A stretch of DNA of 64,000 bases. Origin: Rhodophyticola sp017644125 (lineage in GTDB: Bacteria; Pseudomonadota; Alphaproteobacteria; Rhodobacterales; Rhodobacteraceae). The notes under the pieces are model-generated. The model saw only the letters and a program-made list of their open reading frames with translations. It was not told where the DNA came from and searched no databases. Location: the NCBI RefSeq assembly GCF_042140125.1, contig NZ_CP159473.1; one strand, written 5' to 3'. The position numbers and the translations under genes were made by a program. Positions 56,580 to 64,000 of this stretch are shown here, in pieces (positions within the stretch are counted from its first letter, which is position 1; each line of letters opens with the position of its first letter).

Positions 56580-58031
56580 TCAATCCGGATCGGTTGAGAA
56601 AATCAAGCGTTCCGCGCAAGGGGCGACGCGCAGGATGTTCGTCGTGCCCTGCACGTTGAAGGGCACGCCCGCGGTCACCACGATCAGGTCATCCTCGCTG
56701 GCGAACCCGCCTTCGCGGGCGGCGCGGGCGGCGTTCACCACCGCCAGCTTGAAGCGGCTGACCTCCCCCTCGGTGACGAAACAGTTGGTGCCCCAGGTGA
56801 GGCAGAGCCGCCGGGCCACATGGCGCAGCGGCGTCAGCGCGAGGATCGGGACCGCCGGGCGTTCGCGGGCAACCAGACTGGCGGTGGTGCCCGATTGGGT
56901 GAAGCAGCAGATCGCCCTGATATCCGTCGTTTCGGCGATCTCGCGGGCCGAGGCCACGATCCCGTCGGCCACGGAGGAGCGGTTCACATGCCGCGAGGCG
57001 CGCATGATCTCGTGATAGGTCGGGTCGCCCTCGACCTCGATCGCGACGTTGTTCATCGTGGTCACGGCCTCGACCGGATAGCCGCCGGCGGCGGATTCCG
57101 CGCTCAGCATGACCGCATCGGCGCCTTCGTAGATCGCCGTGGCCACATCCGACACCTCGGCCCGGGTGGGCACCGGGCTTTCGATCATCGATTCGAGCAT
57201 CTGCGTCGCCACGATCACCGGCTTCGCGGCGGAGCGGCATTTGCGGACCAGCCGTTTCTGGATCGGCGGCACGTTCTGCACCGGCAACTCGACGCCAAGA
57301 TCGCCGCGGGCGACCATGATCCCGTCGGAAACGGCCAGGATCTCGTCGAAGGCCTTCTCTCCGGCCGGTTTCTCGATCTTCGACAGGATCGCGGCACGGC
57401 CCCGGGCCAGTTCGCGCGCTTCGGTCACATCCTCGGCGCGCTGCACGAAGGACAGGGCCAGCCAGTCCACACCCAGTTCGCAGACGAACTCCAGATCGCG
57501 GCGGTCTTTCTCGGACAGGGCCGCAAGCGGCAGCACCACATCGGGCACGTTCACGCCTTTCCGGTTGGAAACCGGGCCGCCCGCCACAACGACGCAATCG
57601 GCGAAATCCTCGCCGCAGGCCTCGACCTTCAGCTTGACCTTGCCGTCATTCACCAGGAGATGCGCGCCAACCTCCAGCGCCGCGAAGATCTCGGGATGGG
57701 GCAATTGCACACGGCTCTCGTCGCCGGGCGTCTCGTCCAGATCGAAGCGGAAGGGCGCGCCGTCCTCCAGATCGAACCCGCGATCGCCCGCGAACACGCC
57801 GCAGCGCAGTTTCGGACCCTGCAGATCGGCCAGAATGGCGATCGGGCTGTCCAGATCCTTTTCGATTTGCCGGATGATTCCGTGACGCGCCCGGATCTCG
57901 GAATGATCGCCATGGCTCATGTTCAGGCGAAACACGTCGGCGCCGGCTTCGAACAGGGCGCGGATCATGTCATAATCATTTGAAGCGGGGCCAAGTGTGG
58001 CGACAATCTTCACATTGCGCAGGCGTCTCAT
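56580..58031 (-). CDS. pyk: Pyruvate kinase
   Basis: 483 residues. Phosphoenolpyruvate plus ADP to pyruvate plus ATP. Motifs: KIVATLGPASND, FRLNMSHGDH, the signature ILSKIEKPAGEKAFDEIL, VARGDLGVELP, and VIVATQMLESMIESPVPTRAEVSDVA. The C-terminal regulatory-type domain is complete. The start MRRLRNVKIV is family-typical; the frame is open another 107 codons without support. Confidence 0.96.
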   Translation of the reverse strand: MRRLRNVKIVATLGPASNDYDMIRALFEAGADVFRLNMSHGDHSEIRARHGIIRQIEKDLDSPIAILADLQGPKLRCGVFAGDRGFDLEDGAPFRFDLDETPGDESRVQLPHPEIFAALEVGAHLLVNDGKVKLKVEACGEDFADCVVVAGGPVSNRKGVNVPDVVLPLAALSEKDRRDLEFVCELGVDWLALSFVQRAEDVTEARELARGRAAILSKIEKPAGEKAFDEILAVSDGIMVARGDLGVELPVQNVPPIQKRLVRKCRSAAKPVIVATQMLESMIESPVPTRAEVSDVATAIYEGADAVMLSAESAAGGYPVEAVTTMNNVAIEVEGDPTYHEIMRASRHVNRSSVADGIVASAREIAETTDIRAICCFTQSGTTASLVARERPAVPILALTPLRHVARRLCLTWGTNCFVTEGEVSRFKLAVVNAARAAREGGFASEDDLIVVTAGVPFNVQGTTNILRVAPCAERLIFSTDPD

Positions 58032-58180
58032 GTACTGCGATGTCCCTTTTGGTCTTTTCTCATTGGTAGCGCTCACATCGGCGTTGGGCCAGCTATGGCG
58101 GAAAAGCGGCGCAAGGACAACTGGCACTCCGCCCGAAGCTGGCCTATGAGCAAGCCCTGACAGGCAAGAGTGACAGCCAG

Positions 58181-58918
58181 ATGACCGCGCCGTTTCATAT
58201 CGAGGGAGAAGGCCGCAGAGGCCGGTGGGTGCTGACATGCGACCACGCCTCGAACCGTGTCCCGCCGGAGGTGAATGGCGGCGATCTGGGCCTGTCGGCG
58301 GCGGACATGAACCGGCACATTGCCTACGACCCCGGCGCCCTTGGCGTGACACGGGCGCTGGCCCGCGCGCTGGACGCGCCGATGATCGCCTCGGATTTCT
58401 CGCGGCTGGTGATCGATCCGAACCGGGGCGAAGACGACCCGACCCTGTTGATGAAGCTCTATGACGGTACGATCATCCCCGCCAACCGCCATGCGGACGC
58501 CGCCGAGGTGGAGCGCCGGCTGCGGCTTTATCACCGGCCCTATCATACGGCGCTTGCGGGCCTTCTGGCGGCGCGGCCCGACCCGGTGCTGGTGGCGATC
58601 CATTCCTTCACGAAACAGTTCATGGGGCGCCAGCCCCGGCCGTGGCATGTGGGCGTGCTTTATGCTGGCGACACGCGCCTGGCGCTTCCGCTGGTTGCGC
58701 GGCTGAACGCCGAACCCGATCTGTGCGTGGGCGACAACCAGCCCTATTCCGGCCATCTGCCCGGGGACAGCATGTATCGCCACGGGGTGGAGCCGCGGCG
58801 GCCCCATGTCCTGATCGAGCTGCGCAACGACCTGATCAGAACCGCGGCGCAGCAGGAGGCCTGGGGCCTGCGTCTGGCCCCGATGCTTGACGCGGCGCTG
58901 ACCATTGCACAGGTATGA
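58181..58918 (+). CDS. N-formylglutamate amidohydrolase-like protein
   Basis: 245 residues. TCDHASNRVP near the N-terminus, SDFSRLVIDPNR, AIHSFTK and SGHLPGDSMYRHG are the conserved blocks of the N-formylglutamate amidohydrolase (HutG-type) family, with His and Asp likely binding metal. No histidine degradation genes are next to it, so the substrate may differ. It is followed 25 bases later by the DUF1244 gene. Confidence 0.85.
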   Translation: MTAPFHIEGEGRRGRWVLTCDHASNRVPPEVNGGDLGLSAADMNRHIAYDPGALGVTRALARALDAPMIASDFSRLVIDPNRGEDDPTLLMKLYDGTIIPANRHADAAEVERRLRLYHRPYHTALAGLLAARPDPVLVAIHSFTKQFMGRQPRPWHVGVLYAGDTRLALPLVARLNAEPDLCVGDNQPYSGHLPGDSMYRHGVEPRRPHVLIELRNDLIRTAAQQEAWGLRLAPMLDAALTIAQV

Positions 58919-58943
58919 CCGACAGTTGCAGGGAGTGACACTG

Positions 58944-59240
58944 ATGGATGACCAAACCCGGATCGAGCTGGAGGCCGCCACGTTTCGCCGCCTCTTGCAG
59001 CATCTCGACGAGCGCAAGGACGTGCAGAATATCGATCTGATGAACCTGTCCGGCTTCTGCCGGAACTGTTTGAGCCGCTGGTATGGCGAAGCCGCCGAGG
59101 CCAGGGGGATCGAGATCGACAAGGAGACCGCGCGCGAGGTGGTCTATGGCATGCCCTACGCGGAGTGGAAGGCCAAGTACCAGACCGAGGCGAGCGAGGC
59201 GCAGAAAGACGCGTTCAGCAAGTCGAACCCCGGCCATTGA
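58944..59240 (+). CDS. DUF1244 family protein
   Basis: 98 residues. FRRLLQHLDERKDVQNIDLMNLSGFCRNCLSRWY and MPYAEWKAKYQTEAS are DUF1244 marks, including the paired cysteines FCRNC. The family is conserved in proteobacteria, helical, with no known function. ATG 58944 follows GGGAGTGACACTG. Confidence 0.9.
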   Translation: MDDQTRIELEAATFRRLLQHLDERKDVQNIDLMNLSGFCRNCLSRWYGEAAEARGIEIDKETAREVVYGMPYAEWKAKYQTEASEAQKDAFSKSNPGH

Positions 59241-59334
59241 GGCTGGCCGCGCCGCCGTCCGCCAGGCGTCTGCCTGGCGCGACGGGCGGCGGGGCCGGCG
59301 GTGCGGGATATCCCCCGAAGCAGGCAGCGCCCGG

Positions 59335-60105
59335 TCAGGCGGCAACCGCCTCGGCGCGCAGGAAGGCGGGCTTGGTATCGGTGCTGAGATCGGGCGCGTA
59401 GCGATAGCCGCCGATGGCAAACTCGGTGATATGCTCCGGCTGCGTCAGGCGATGTTCGATGATGAAGCGCGCCATGGCGCCGCGCGCCTTCTTGGCAAAG
59501 AAACTGACGATTTTCGGGCCGCCGGGCTTGTCTTCCAGAAAGGTCGGCGTGATCACCCGGAGGTCCAGCGCCCCGGCATCCACGGCGGAGAAATACTCCA
59601 CCGACGCACAATTGATCAGCGTGTCGCTGTTCGTCCGCTCGGCTTCGGCGTTGAGCGCCCGGGCCAGACGATCCCCCCAATAGGCGTAGAGCGACGGCCC
59701 GCGCGGGGTGCTCAGCCGGCTGCCCATTTCCAGACGGTAGGGCCGGATCGCATCGAGCGGGCGGAGCAGCCCGTAAAGCCCCGAAAGGATGCGCAGCCGT
59801 TGCTGGGCGAACCGCAGGTCGTCGGGATCGAGGCTGGCGGCCTCAAGCCCGGTATAGGTATCGCCGGCAAAGGCGAGCGCCGCGGGGCGCAGATCGTCCC
59901 GGTCTTCGGCAAATCGCTGAAACCGCTCGTGGTTGAGCCGGGCCAGATCGTCGGAGATATGCATCAGCGCGCCCAGTTCGCGAACCGACAGCCCGCGCGC
60001 AACTTCGGCCAGCGCATCGGCATCATCCTGAAACGCGGGCGCCGACATCTCCACGGCGCGCGGTGCCCAGTCAAGGCGTTTGGCGGGGGAAATCACGGTC
60101 AGCAT
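59335..60105 (-). CDS. yaaA: Peroxide stress protein YaaA
   Basis: 256 residues, DUF328. Opening VISPAKRLDW, middle GDTYTGLEAASLDPDDLRFAQQRLRILSGLYGLLRPLD, and C-terminal FAKKARGAMARFIIEHRLTQ are the signature blocks. In E. coli YaaA limits intracellular free iron during peroxide stress. Stop 59335 is about 95 bases from DUF1244, convergent. Confidence 0.93.
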   Translation of the reverse strand: MLTVISPAKRLDWAPRAVEMSAPAFQDDADALAEVARGLSVRELGALMHISDDLARLNHERFQRFAEDRDDLRPAALAFAGDTYTGLEAASLDPDDLRFAQQRLRILSGLYGLLRPLDAIRPYRLEMGSRLSTPRGPSLYAYWGDRLARALNAEAERTNSDTLINCASVEYFSAVDAGALDLRVITPTFLEDKPGGPKIVSFFAKKARGAMARFIIEHRLTQPEHITEFAIGGYRYAPDLSTDTKPAFLRAEAVAA

Positions 60106-60197
60106 CGGGTGCGGCTCCTGTCATATGTCGGGGATGAAATCTAGATCGCTTCGTGCCAGTGTCACGGGGGACGGACGGAAAATGGAGGGCGCCCCCG

Positions 60198-60314
60198 GTG
60201 ATCCAGGATTATTCGCCTTGGTTCTTGGAACCGGGCTTCGTGCTTTACATGATGATCGACCAGCCGGGACTGGGCCTGTTGTTCTATGCCGGTGCTTTTC
60301 TGGTCGCGGTCTAG
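60198..60314 (+). CDS. Candidate 38-residue hydrophobic protein converging on recQ
   Basis: Begins V/M-IQDYSPWFLEPGFVLYM and ends GLGLLFYAGAFLVAV; a single hydrophobic helix of about 25 residues. GGAGGG lies eight bases before GTG 60198. The stop shares CTAG with the recQ stop. The evidence is the ribosome site and composition only; no family is recognised and it may be chance. Confidence 0.35.
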   Translation: MIQDYSPWFLEPGFVLYMMIDQPGLGLLFYAGAFLVAV

Positions 60315-62356
60315 CCGGCATCCCGCAACACCTCCAGAAAGGCAGCCCCGAACCGTTCGGCATGGCGGTCGCCCAGCAACCGTGTCAGCCCGCCCAGATC
60401 GGCGGGCTGGATCTCGGCCACTTTCGCCAGTTGCGAGGAGGAACAGCTCATCGGCTTGTCCGCGCCCTGCGGCCCGCGGGCCAACGCGGCCTGCACCTCC
60501 AGCAGCCGGTCATAGAGGCTGCCGGCGGGCCGGCCCGCCAGTTTGCGCCGCGCGGGATGCTGCGGCGCGGGCGCCTCGCCGTTGATGACCTGAAGAAACG
60601 CCGCGCCGTAGCTGTCCAGCTTCTTGGCGCCGACGCCGGTGATCTTCGCCATCTCGTCGGGCGTGGCCGGGCGCGTTTCGGCCATCTCGATCAGGGTCCG
60701 GTCGGTGAAGATGACATAGGCCGGAACCCGCGCCTCCTCCGCCAGGGCGCGGCGCTTGGCCTTCAGCGCCGACAGCAGCGGCGCATCTTCTTCCGAGACC
60801 AGCGTCCGGACCGCCGGGCGGCGCGGCGCCTTGGCGAGCGCGTCCTTGCGCAGGATGATCGTGGCCTCGTCCTTCAGGATCGGGCGGGCGGCCTGGGTCA
60901 TCCGAAGCGCCCCGAACCGGTCCGGGTCGGGGCGGACCAGATCATGGGCCGCCATCTGCCGGAACACCGCCTGCCAGCCGCGCCTGTCCAGTTCGCGCCC
61001 GACGCCGAACGTGGGCAGCCGGTCATGGCCGCGCTCGGTCACCTTGTCGGTGGCGTTGCCGGTCAGAATGTCGATCAGATGCCCCGCGCCGAAACTCTCG
61101 CCCGTGCGAAGGATCGCGGACAGGGCCTTGCGGACCGGCTGGGTGCCATCGAAGGTCTCGGGCGGGACGGCGCAGAGATCACAATTGCCGCATGGGCCGG
61201 TCGCCTCTTCGCCGAAATAGCCCAGCAGGATCTGCCGGCGGCAGCCCAGCGCCTCGGCCAGCCCCAGAAGCGCGTTGAGACGGCCATGATCGGCGGATTT
61301 GCGATCCCCCGGGGCAAGGCCTTCGTCGATCTGGCTGCGGCGGAACCGGATGTCGTCGGGGCCGTAAAGGGTCAGGGTGTCCGCGGGCGCGCCATCCCGC
61401 CCTGCGCGCCCGATCTCCTGATAGTAGCTTTCGATGGATTTCGGCAGATCCGCATGGGCGACCCAGCGGATATCGGGCTTGTCGACGCCCATACCGAAGG
61501 CGACCGTGGCGCAGACGATCAGCCCGTCTTCGCGGCTGAACCGCGTCTCCACGATGCGGCGATCCTCCGCCTCCATGCCGGCGTGGTAATGGCAGGCGCT
61601 GTGGCCTTCGTCGCGCAGCGCCTTGGCAATGGTTTCGGTCTTGGCCCGTGTGCCGCAATACACGATCCCCGACTGGCCCTTGCGTGCGGCGGCAAAGCTG
61701 AGGATCTGGGCGCGGGGCTGGTTCTTGACCTCGAAGGCCAGCGCAAGGTTCGGGCGGTCGAAGCCACGCAGGAAAGTCTCGGGCTGCGTGCCGTCGAAAA
61801 GCCGCTCCACGATCTCGGCGCGGGTTTCGGCATCGGCTGTGGCGGTGAAGGCGGCCAGCGGCACGTCCAGCGTTTTGCGCAAGGCGCCGATGCGCAGGTA
61901 ATCGGGGCGGAAATCGTGGCCCCACTGGCTGACGCAATGGGCTTCGTCCACCGCGATCATGGTCACGCCCGCGCGTTTCAGCATCCGTTCGGTGCCCGAC
62001 GCCGCCAGCCGTTCCGGCGCGATATAGAGAAGCTTGAGCGTGCCCGCCTCCAGCCCCTGCCAGACGGCATCGGTTTCCTCGGGCGTGTTGCCGGATGTCA
62101 GCGCACCGGCCTCCACGCCCGCCGTGCGCAGGCCCCGCACCTGATCGCGCATCAGGGCGATCAAGGGCGAGATCACCACCGTCACGCCGGGCTGCATCAG
62201 GGCAGGCAATTGAAAGCACAGGGATTTTCCGCCGCCCGTGGGCATGATTGCCAGCGTGTTCAGGCCCGCCGCCACGGCACGCACGATCTCTTCCTGCCCC
62301 GGGCGGAAGCTTTCAAAACCAAAGACGGAGGAGAGATAGCTCTCGGGGTCCTGCAT
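60311..62356 (-). CDS. recQ: ATP-dependent DNA helicase RecQ
   Basis: 681 residues. Helicase motif I MPTGGGKSLCFQ, DEAH in VDEAHCVSQWGHDFRPDY, motif VI QEIGRAGRDG, RQC zinc site (GCRRQ then CGNCDLC) and a C-terminal HRDC region. It unwinds recombination intermediates and stalled forks in the 3'-5' direction. ATG 62356 begins MQDPESYLSSVFGFESFRPGQ. Confidence 0.96.
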   Translation of the reverse strand: MQDPESYLSSVFGFESFRPGQEEIVRAVAAGLNTLAIMPTGGGKSLCFQLPALMQPGVTVVISPLIALMRDQVRGLRTAGVEAGALTSGNTPEETDAVWQGLEAGTLKLLYIAPERLAASGTERMLKRAGVTMIAVDEAHCVSQWGHDFRPDYLRIGALRKTLDVPLAAFTATADAETRAEIVERLFDGTQPETFLRGFDRPNLALAFEVKNQPRAQILSFAAARKGQSGIVYCGTRAKTETIAKALRDEGHSACHYHAGMEAEDRRIVETRFSREDGLIVCATVAFGMGVDKPDIRWVAHADLPKSIESYYQEIGRAGRDGAPADTLTLYGPDDIRFRRSQIDEGLAPGDRKSADHGRLNALLGLAEALGCRRQILLGYFGEEATGPCGNCDLCAVPPETFDGTQPVRKALSAILRTGESFGAGHLIDILTGNATDKVTERGHDRLPTFGVGRELDRRGWQAVFRQMAAHDLVRPDPDRFGALRMTQAARPILKDEATIILRKDALAKAPRRPAVRTLVSEEDAPLLSALKAKRRALAEEARVPAYVIFTDRTLIEMAETRPATPDEMAKITGVGAKKLDSYGAAFLQVINGEAPAPQHPARRKLAGRPAGSLYDRLLEVQAALARGPQGADKPMSCSSSQLAKVAEIQPADLGGLTRLLGDRHAERFGAAFLEVLRDAG

Positions 62357-62618
62357 GGCAGTGCTTGGGCCTGTCGATTTTTTCTTTGACGCTTGATTTT
62401 CACGGACTGTCCCATATCGGGATGAGGTTCACAAGGCGGCGGTGGCAACGGATCGCGCCGGGTGCCCGTAACGGCGAGGGGTGCGAGGCCCGAAAACCCG
62501 CCAGCGGCCGAAAAATCTGCAATTGAGTTGCAATTGCGACAATAGCGCTTACCTATCGAGGGCCAGTGTGAAACCACATGGGCCGCAACAGACCCTGTTC
62601 CGAAGAGGAGGGCACGAA
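62357..62618. other. Divergent promoter region recQ / TRAP binding protein
   Basis: 262 bases. The only clear element is a direct repeat at 62518-62536 near the AT-rich centre. The rest is GC-rich without hairpins or genes. Confidence 0.4.
62518..62536. repeat. Direct repeat TGCAATTG x2 upstream of the TRAP gene
   Basis: TGCAATTG at 62518-62525 and again at 62529-62536, spaced 11 bases start to start, about one helical turn. The second copy also carries the palindrome GCAATTGC. The placement in the promoter region 82 bases before the gene start suits a regulator pair. Confidence 0.45.
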
Positions 62619-63671
62619 ATGTCTTTCGTTAAGTCCCTGGCACTTGCCGCAACCACCCTTGTCGCGGCCACCGCGCTGTCCGCCCAGGAGGTCACGCTGA
62701 GATTTCAGCATTTCGTTTCGCCGCTATCGGCCAATCCCACCGGCTTCATGCAGCCATGGGCCGACGCGATCGAGGCGCAGTCCGATGGCCGTATCCGGGT
62801 GGAGCTTTACCCCTTCATGCAGCTTGGGGGTGCCGCCCAAAGCCAGTATGATCTGATCCGCGACGGCGCGATCGACGGCGGCTGGGTGATCCCCGGATAT
62901 CAGCCCGGCCGCTTCCCCGAGGCGGAAGCCCTGGAATTGCCGTTCATGACGCCGAAATCCGCCGAAGAGGCAAGCCGCGCGGCCTGGACATACACGCAGC
63001 AGCATCTGATGGATGATTTCGCCGATGTGCATGTGATCGCCGCGCATATGCACGGCCCGGGCCTTGTGCATCTGCGCGGACCCGCGATTGACGAGGTTGC
63101 GGATTTCGACGGCCTGTCGCTGCGCGGCCCGTCCCGCCCGGCAACCCTGCTGCTGGAGGAACTAGGCGCGACCCCGGTTGGAATGCCCGTTCCCGCCTTT
63201 CCGGAGGCGCTGGCGCGCGGCGTGGTCGATGGCGGCGTGATCACATGGGAGATGGCGCCGTCCCTGCGGCTGGATGAACTGACCCGGAGCCACACGGATG
63301 TCGCCGGCGACCGGTCGCTCTACAACCTCTACTTCATCTGGGCGATGAACCGGGATGTCTACGAGGCGCTGCCCGAGGATCTGCGCGCGGTGATCGACGC
63401 GAATTCCGGGATGATGGCCAGCGCATGGGCGGGCCGCGCCCATGACGAAGGCGATCTGCGCGGGCGCGACGCGATGGCCGCCGCGGGCAACGAGATCGCC
63501 GAGATGTCCGAAGAGGTCACCGCCGAAATCCGCGCGATGGGCAACCGCGTGATCGCCGCCTGGATCGCGGAGGCCGATGAGAAAGGTCTCGATGGCGCGG
63601 CGCTGGTGCAATCGGCGCGCGAGGCGATGGCCGCGGAGATCGGCACCGCGGCGGGCCGGATCAACCGGTAG
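62619..63671 (+). CDS. TRAP transporter solute-binding protein DctP-type
   Basis: 350 residues. Signal peptide (about 1-22, ending ALSAQ), then a periplasmic binding protein fold of the DctP family: FMQPWADAIEAQSDGRIRVELYPFMQLGG, the arginine-bearing DGLSLRGPSRPATLLLEELGATPVGMP and VVDGGVITWEM. It should capture an organic acid for a TRAP permease, but no DctQ or DctM gene follows within the window; the next gene is on the other strand. ATG 62619 follows AGAGGAGGGCACGAA. Confidence 0.9.
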   Translation: MSFVKSLALAATTLVAATALSAQEVTLRFQHFVSPLSANPTGFMQPWADAIEAQSDGRIRVELYPFMQLGGAAQSQYDLIRDGAIDGGWVIPGYQPGRFPEAEALELPFMTPKSAEEASRAAWTYTQQHLMDDFADVHVIAAHMHGPGLVHLRGPAIDEVADFDGLSLRGPSRPATLLLEELGATPVGMPVPAFPEALARGVVDGGVITWEMAPSLRLDELTRSHTDVAGDRSLYNLYFIWAMNRDVYEALPEDLRAVIDANSGMMASAWAGRAHDEGDLRGRDAMAAAGNEIAEMSEEVTAEIRAMGNRVIAAWIAEADEKGLDGAALVQSAREAMAAEIGTAAGRINR

Positions 63672-64000
63672 ACCGCGCAAGCGTGATCAGCGTGTCGCCA
63701 TAGCGGCGCTGGTCGAGCAATGCGACCCCCTCCGGCAGGATCGGGGGGGTGTTCTCCTCCCAGACGATCAGGGCGCCGGGGGCCAGCCAGCCGCCCGCCT
63801 GCGCCGAGGCCAGCGCCCGCTCGCCCAGACCCTTGCCATAGGGCGGATCGAGAAAGACCAGATCGAAGGGTTTGCCCGGCACCTCGCCCAGACGGGTGGC
63901 GTCGCGCCGGAACAGCCTGGTCACGCCCTGAGCCTGACAAAGCCCGATATTCTCCCGCAGCAGCGCCCGGGCCGCAGCGCCGTCATCGACGAATGTGGCA
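63661..64000 (-). CDS. rsmD: 16S rRNA (guanine-966-N2)-methyltransferase RsmD (partial)
   Basis: The frame is open from the stop at 63661 to the window edge, with the N-terminal part beyond it. The visible residues read FVDDGAAARALLRENIGL, then TRLFRRDATRLG, and the catalytic LVFLDPPYGKGLGE, then LIVWEE. DPPYGKG is the RsmD signature. It methylates G966 of 16S rRNA. It converges with the TRAP gene and overlaps its last bases. Confidence 0.93.
   Translation of the reverse strand, partial: ATFVDDGAAARALLRENIGLCQAQGVTRLFRRDATRLGEVPGKPFDLVFLDPPYGKGLGERALASAQAGGWLAPGALIVWEENTPPILPEGVALLDQRRYGDTLITLARSTG

Noticed and set aside
1..64000. Search for tRNA genes, rRNA, CRISPR repeats, insertion sequences, integrases and phage genes
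   Set aside because: GTTCGA-type T-loops all fell inside coding sequence without cloverleaf partners; no regularly spaced repeats, transposase motifs or phage structural proteins were found by eye.

Overview
The window reads as chromosomal core DNA of a Rhodobacteraceae (Roseobacter/Rhodobacter-type) alphaproteobacterium. The evidence is high GC with strong GC3 bias, the order rpmI-rplT-pheS-pheT, divergent ftsEX next to a zinc-ribbon protein, a TIGR02302-type protein beside lysA, and an L-malyl-CoA/beta-methylmalyl-CoA lyase whose start and length match Mcl1. I see no tRNA, rRNA, CRISPR array, insertion sequence, integrase or prophage module.

Layout. 1-1.8 kb: end of a membrane protein, a SAM methyltransferase, rnhA and a TRIC-type channel, chained by overlaps. 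1.9-4.6 kb (minus): three tandem peptide deformylase genes, fmt and a small membrane protein, coupled by overlapping stops and starts; the third deformylase has lost key catalytic residues. 4.6-5.3 kb: a membrane protein/XRE repressor pair behind two 16-bp palindromes. 5.4-10.7 kb: PatB/MalY lyase, a MarR divergon with cytochrome b561, mcl1, and an AraC-GyrI regulator with a stand-alone GyrI-like partner. 10.8-16.3 kb: accA, a CIA30-like protein that seems to lack an ordinary start codon, a PPOX-type flavoprotein, plsC, ftsX, ftsE and a zinc-ribbon protein. 16.3-23.5 kb: TIGR02302 protein, lysA, quinone reductase, DUF2834 protein and ETF-ubiquinone oxidoreductase with a frame-shifted N-terminus. 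23.6-30.6 kb: TPR protein, ispE, SDR, polyprenyl synthase, small conserved proteins, and a LysR regulator facing a 39-codon gene. 30.7-38.1 kb: phaB, phaA, EAL protein, tag, TlpA-like protein, argH, a tiny lipoprotein, greA and a membrane protein. 38.2-42.5 kb (minus): fdhD, mobA, mobB, a DUF429-like protein and moeA. 42.5-50.3 kb: azlCD, lrp/ald, redoxin, mscL, GST, SDR, GMC oxidoreductase and YtoQ. 50.4-58 kb (minus): rpmI-rplT, pheS and pheT separated by three membrane-protein genes, and pyk. 58.2-64 kb: N-formylglutamate amidohydrolase-like protein, DUF1244, yaaA, recQ, a TRAP solute-binding protein and part of rsmD.

How the genes fit together. phaA, phaB and mcl1 are steps of the ethylmalonyl-CoA pathway and of polyhydroxybutyrate metabolism. 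accA, plsC and ETF-QO serve lipid synthesis and fatty-acid/amino-acid oxidation. def and fmt form the N-formylmethionine cycle. moeA, mobA, mobB and fdhD make and deliver molybdenum cofactor, although no formate dehydrogenase lies in the window.

Most of the window is ordinary. The best leads are the gene set between pheS and pheT (a Pycsar-effector-like membrane protein and an AT-richer membrane-anchored singleton), the degenerate third deformylase, the apparent single-base insertion at the start of ETF-QO, the palindrome-controlled XRE pair, and the DUF429-like gene inside the molybdenum cofactor cluster. All family assignments come from reading motifs in the translations; no database search was run.
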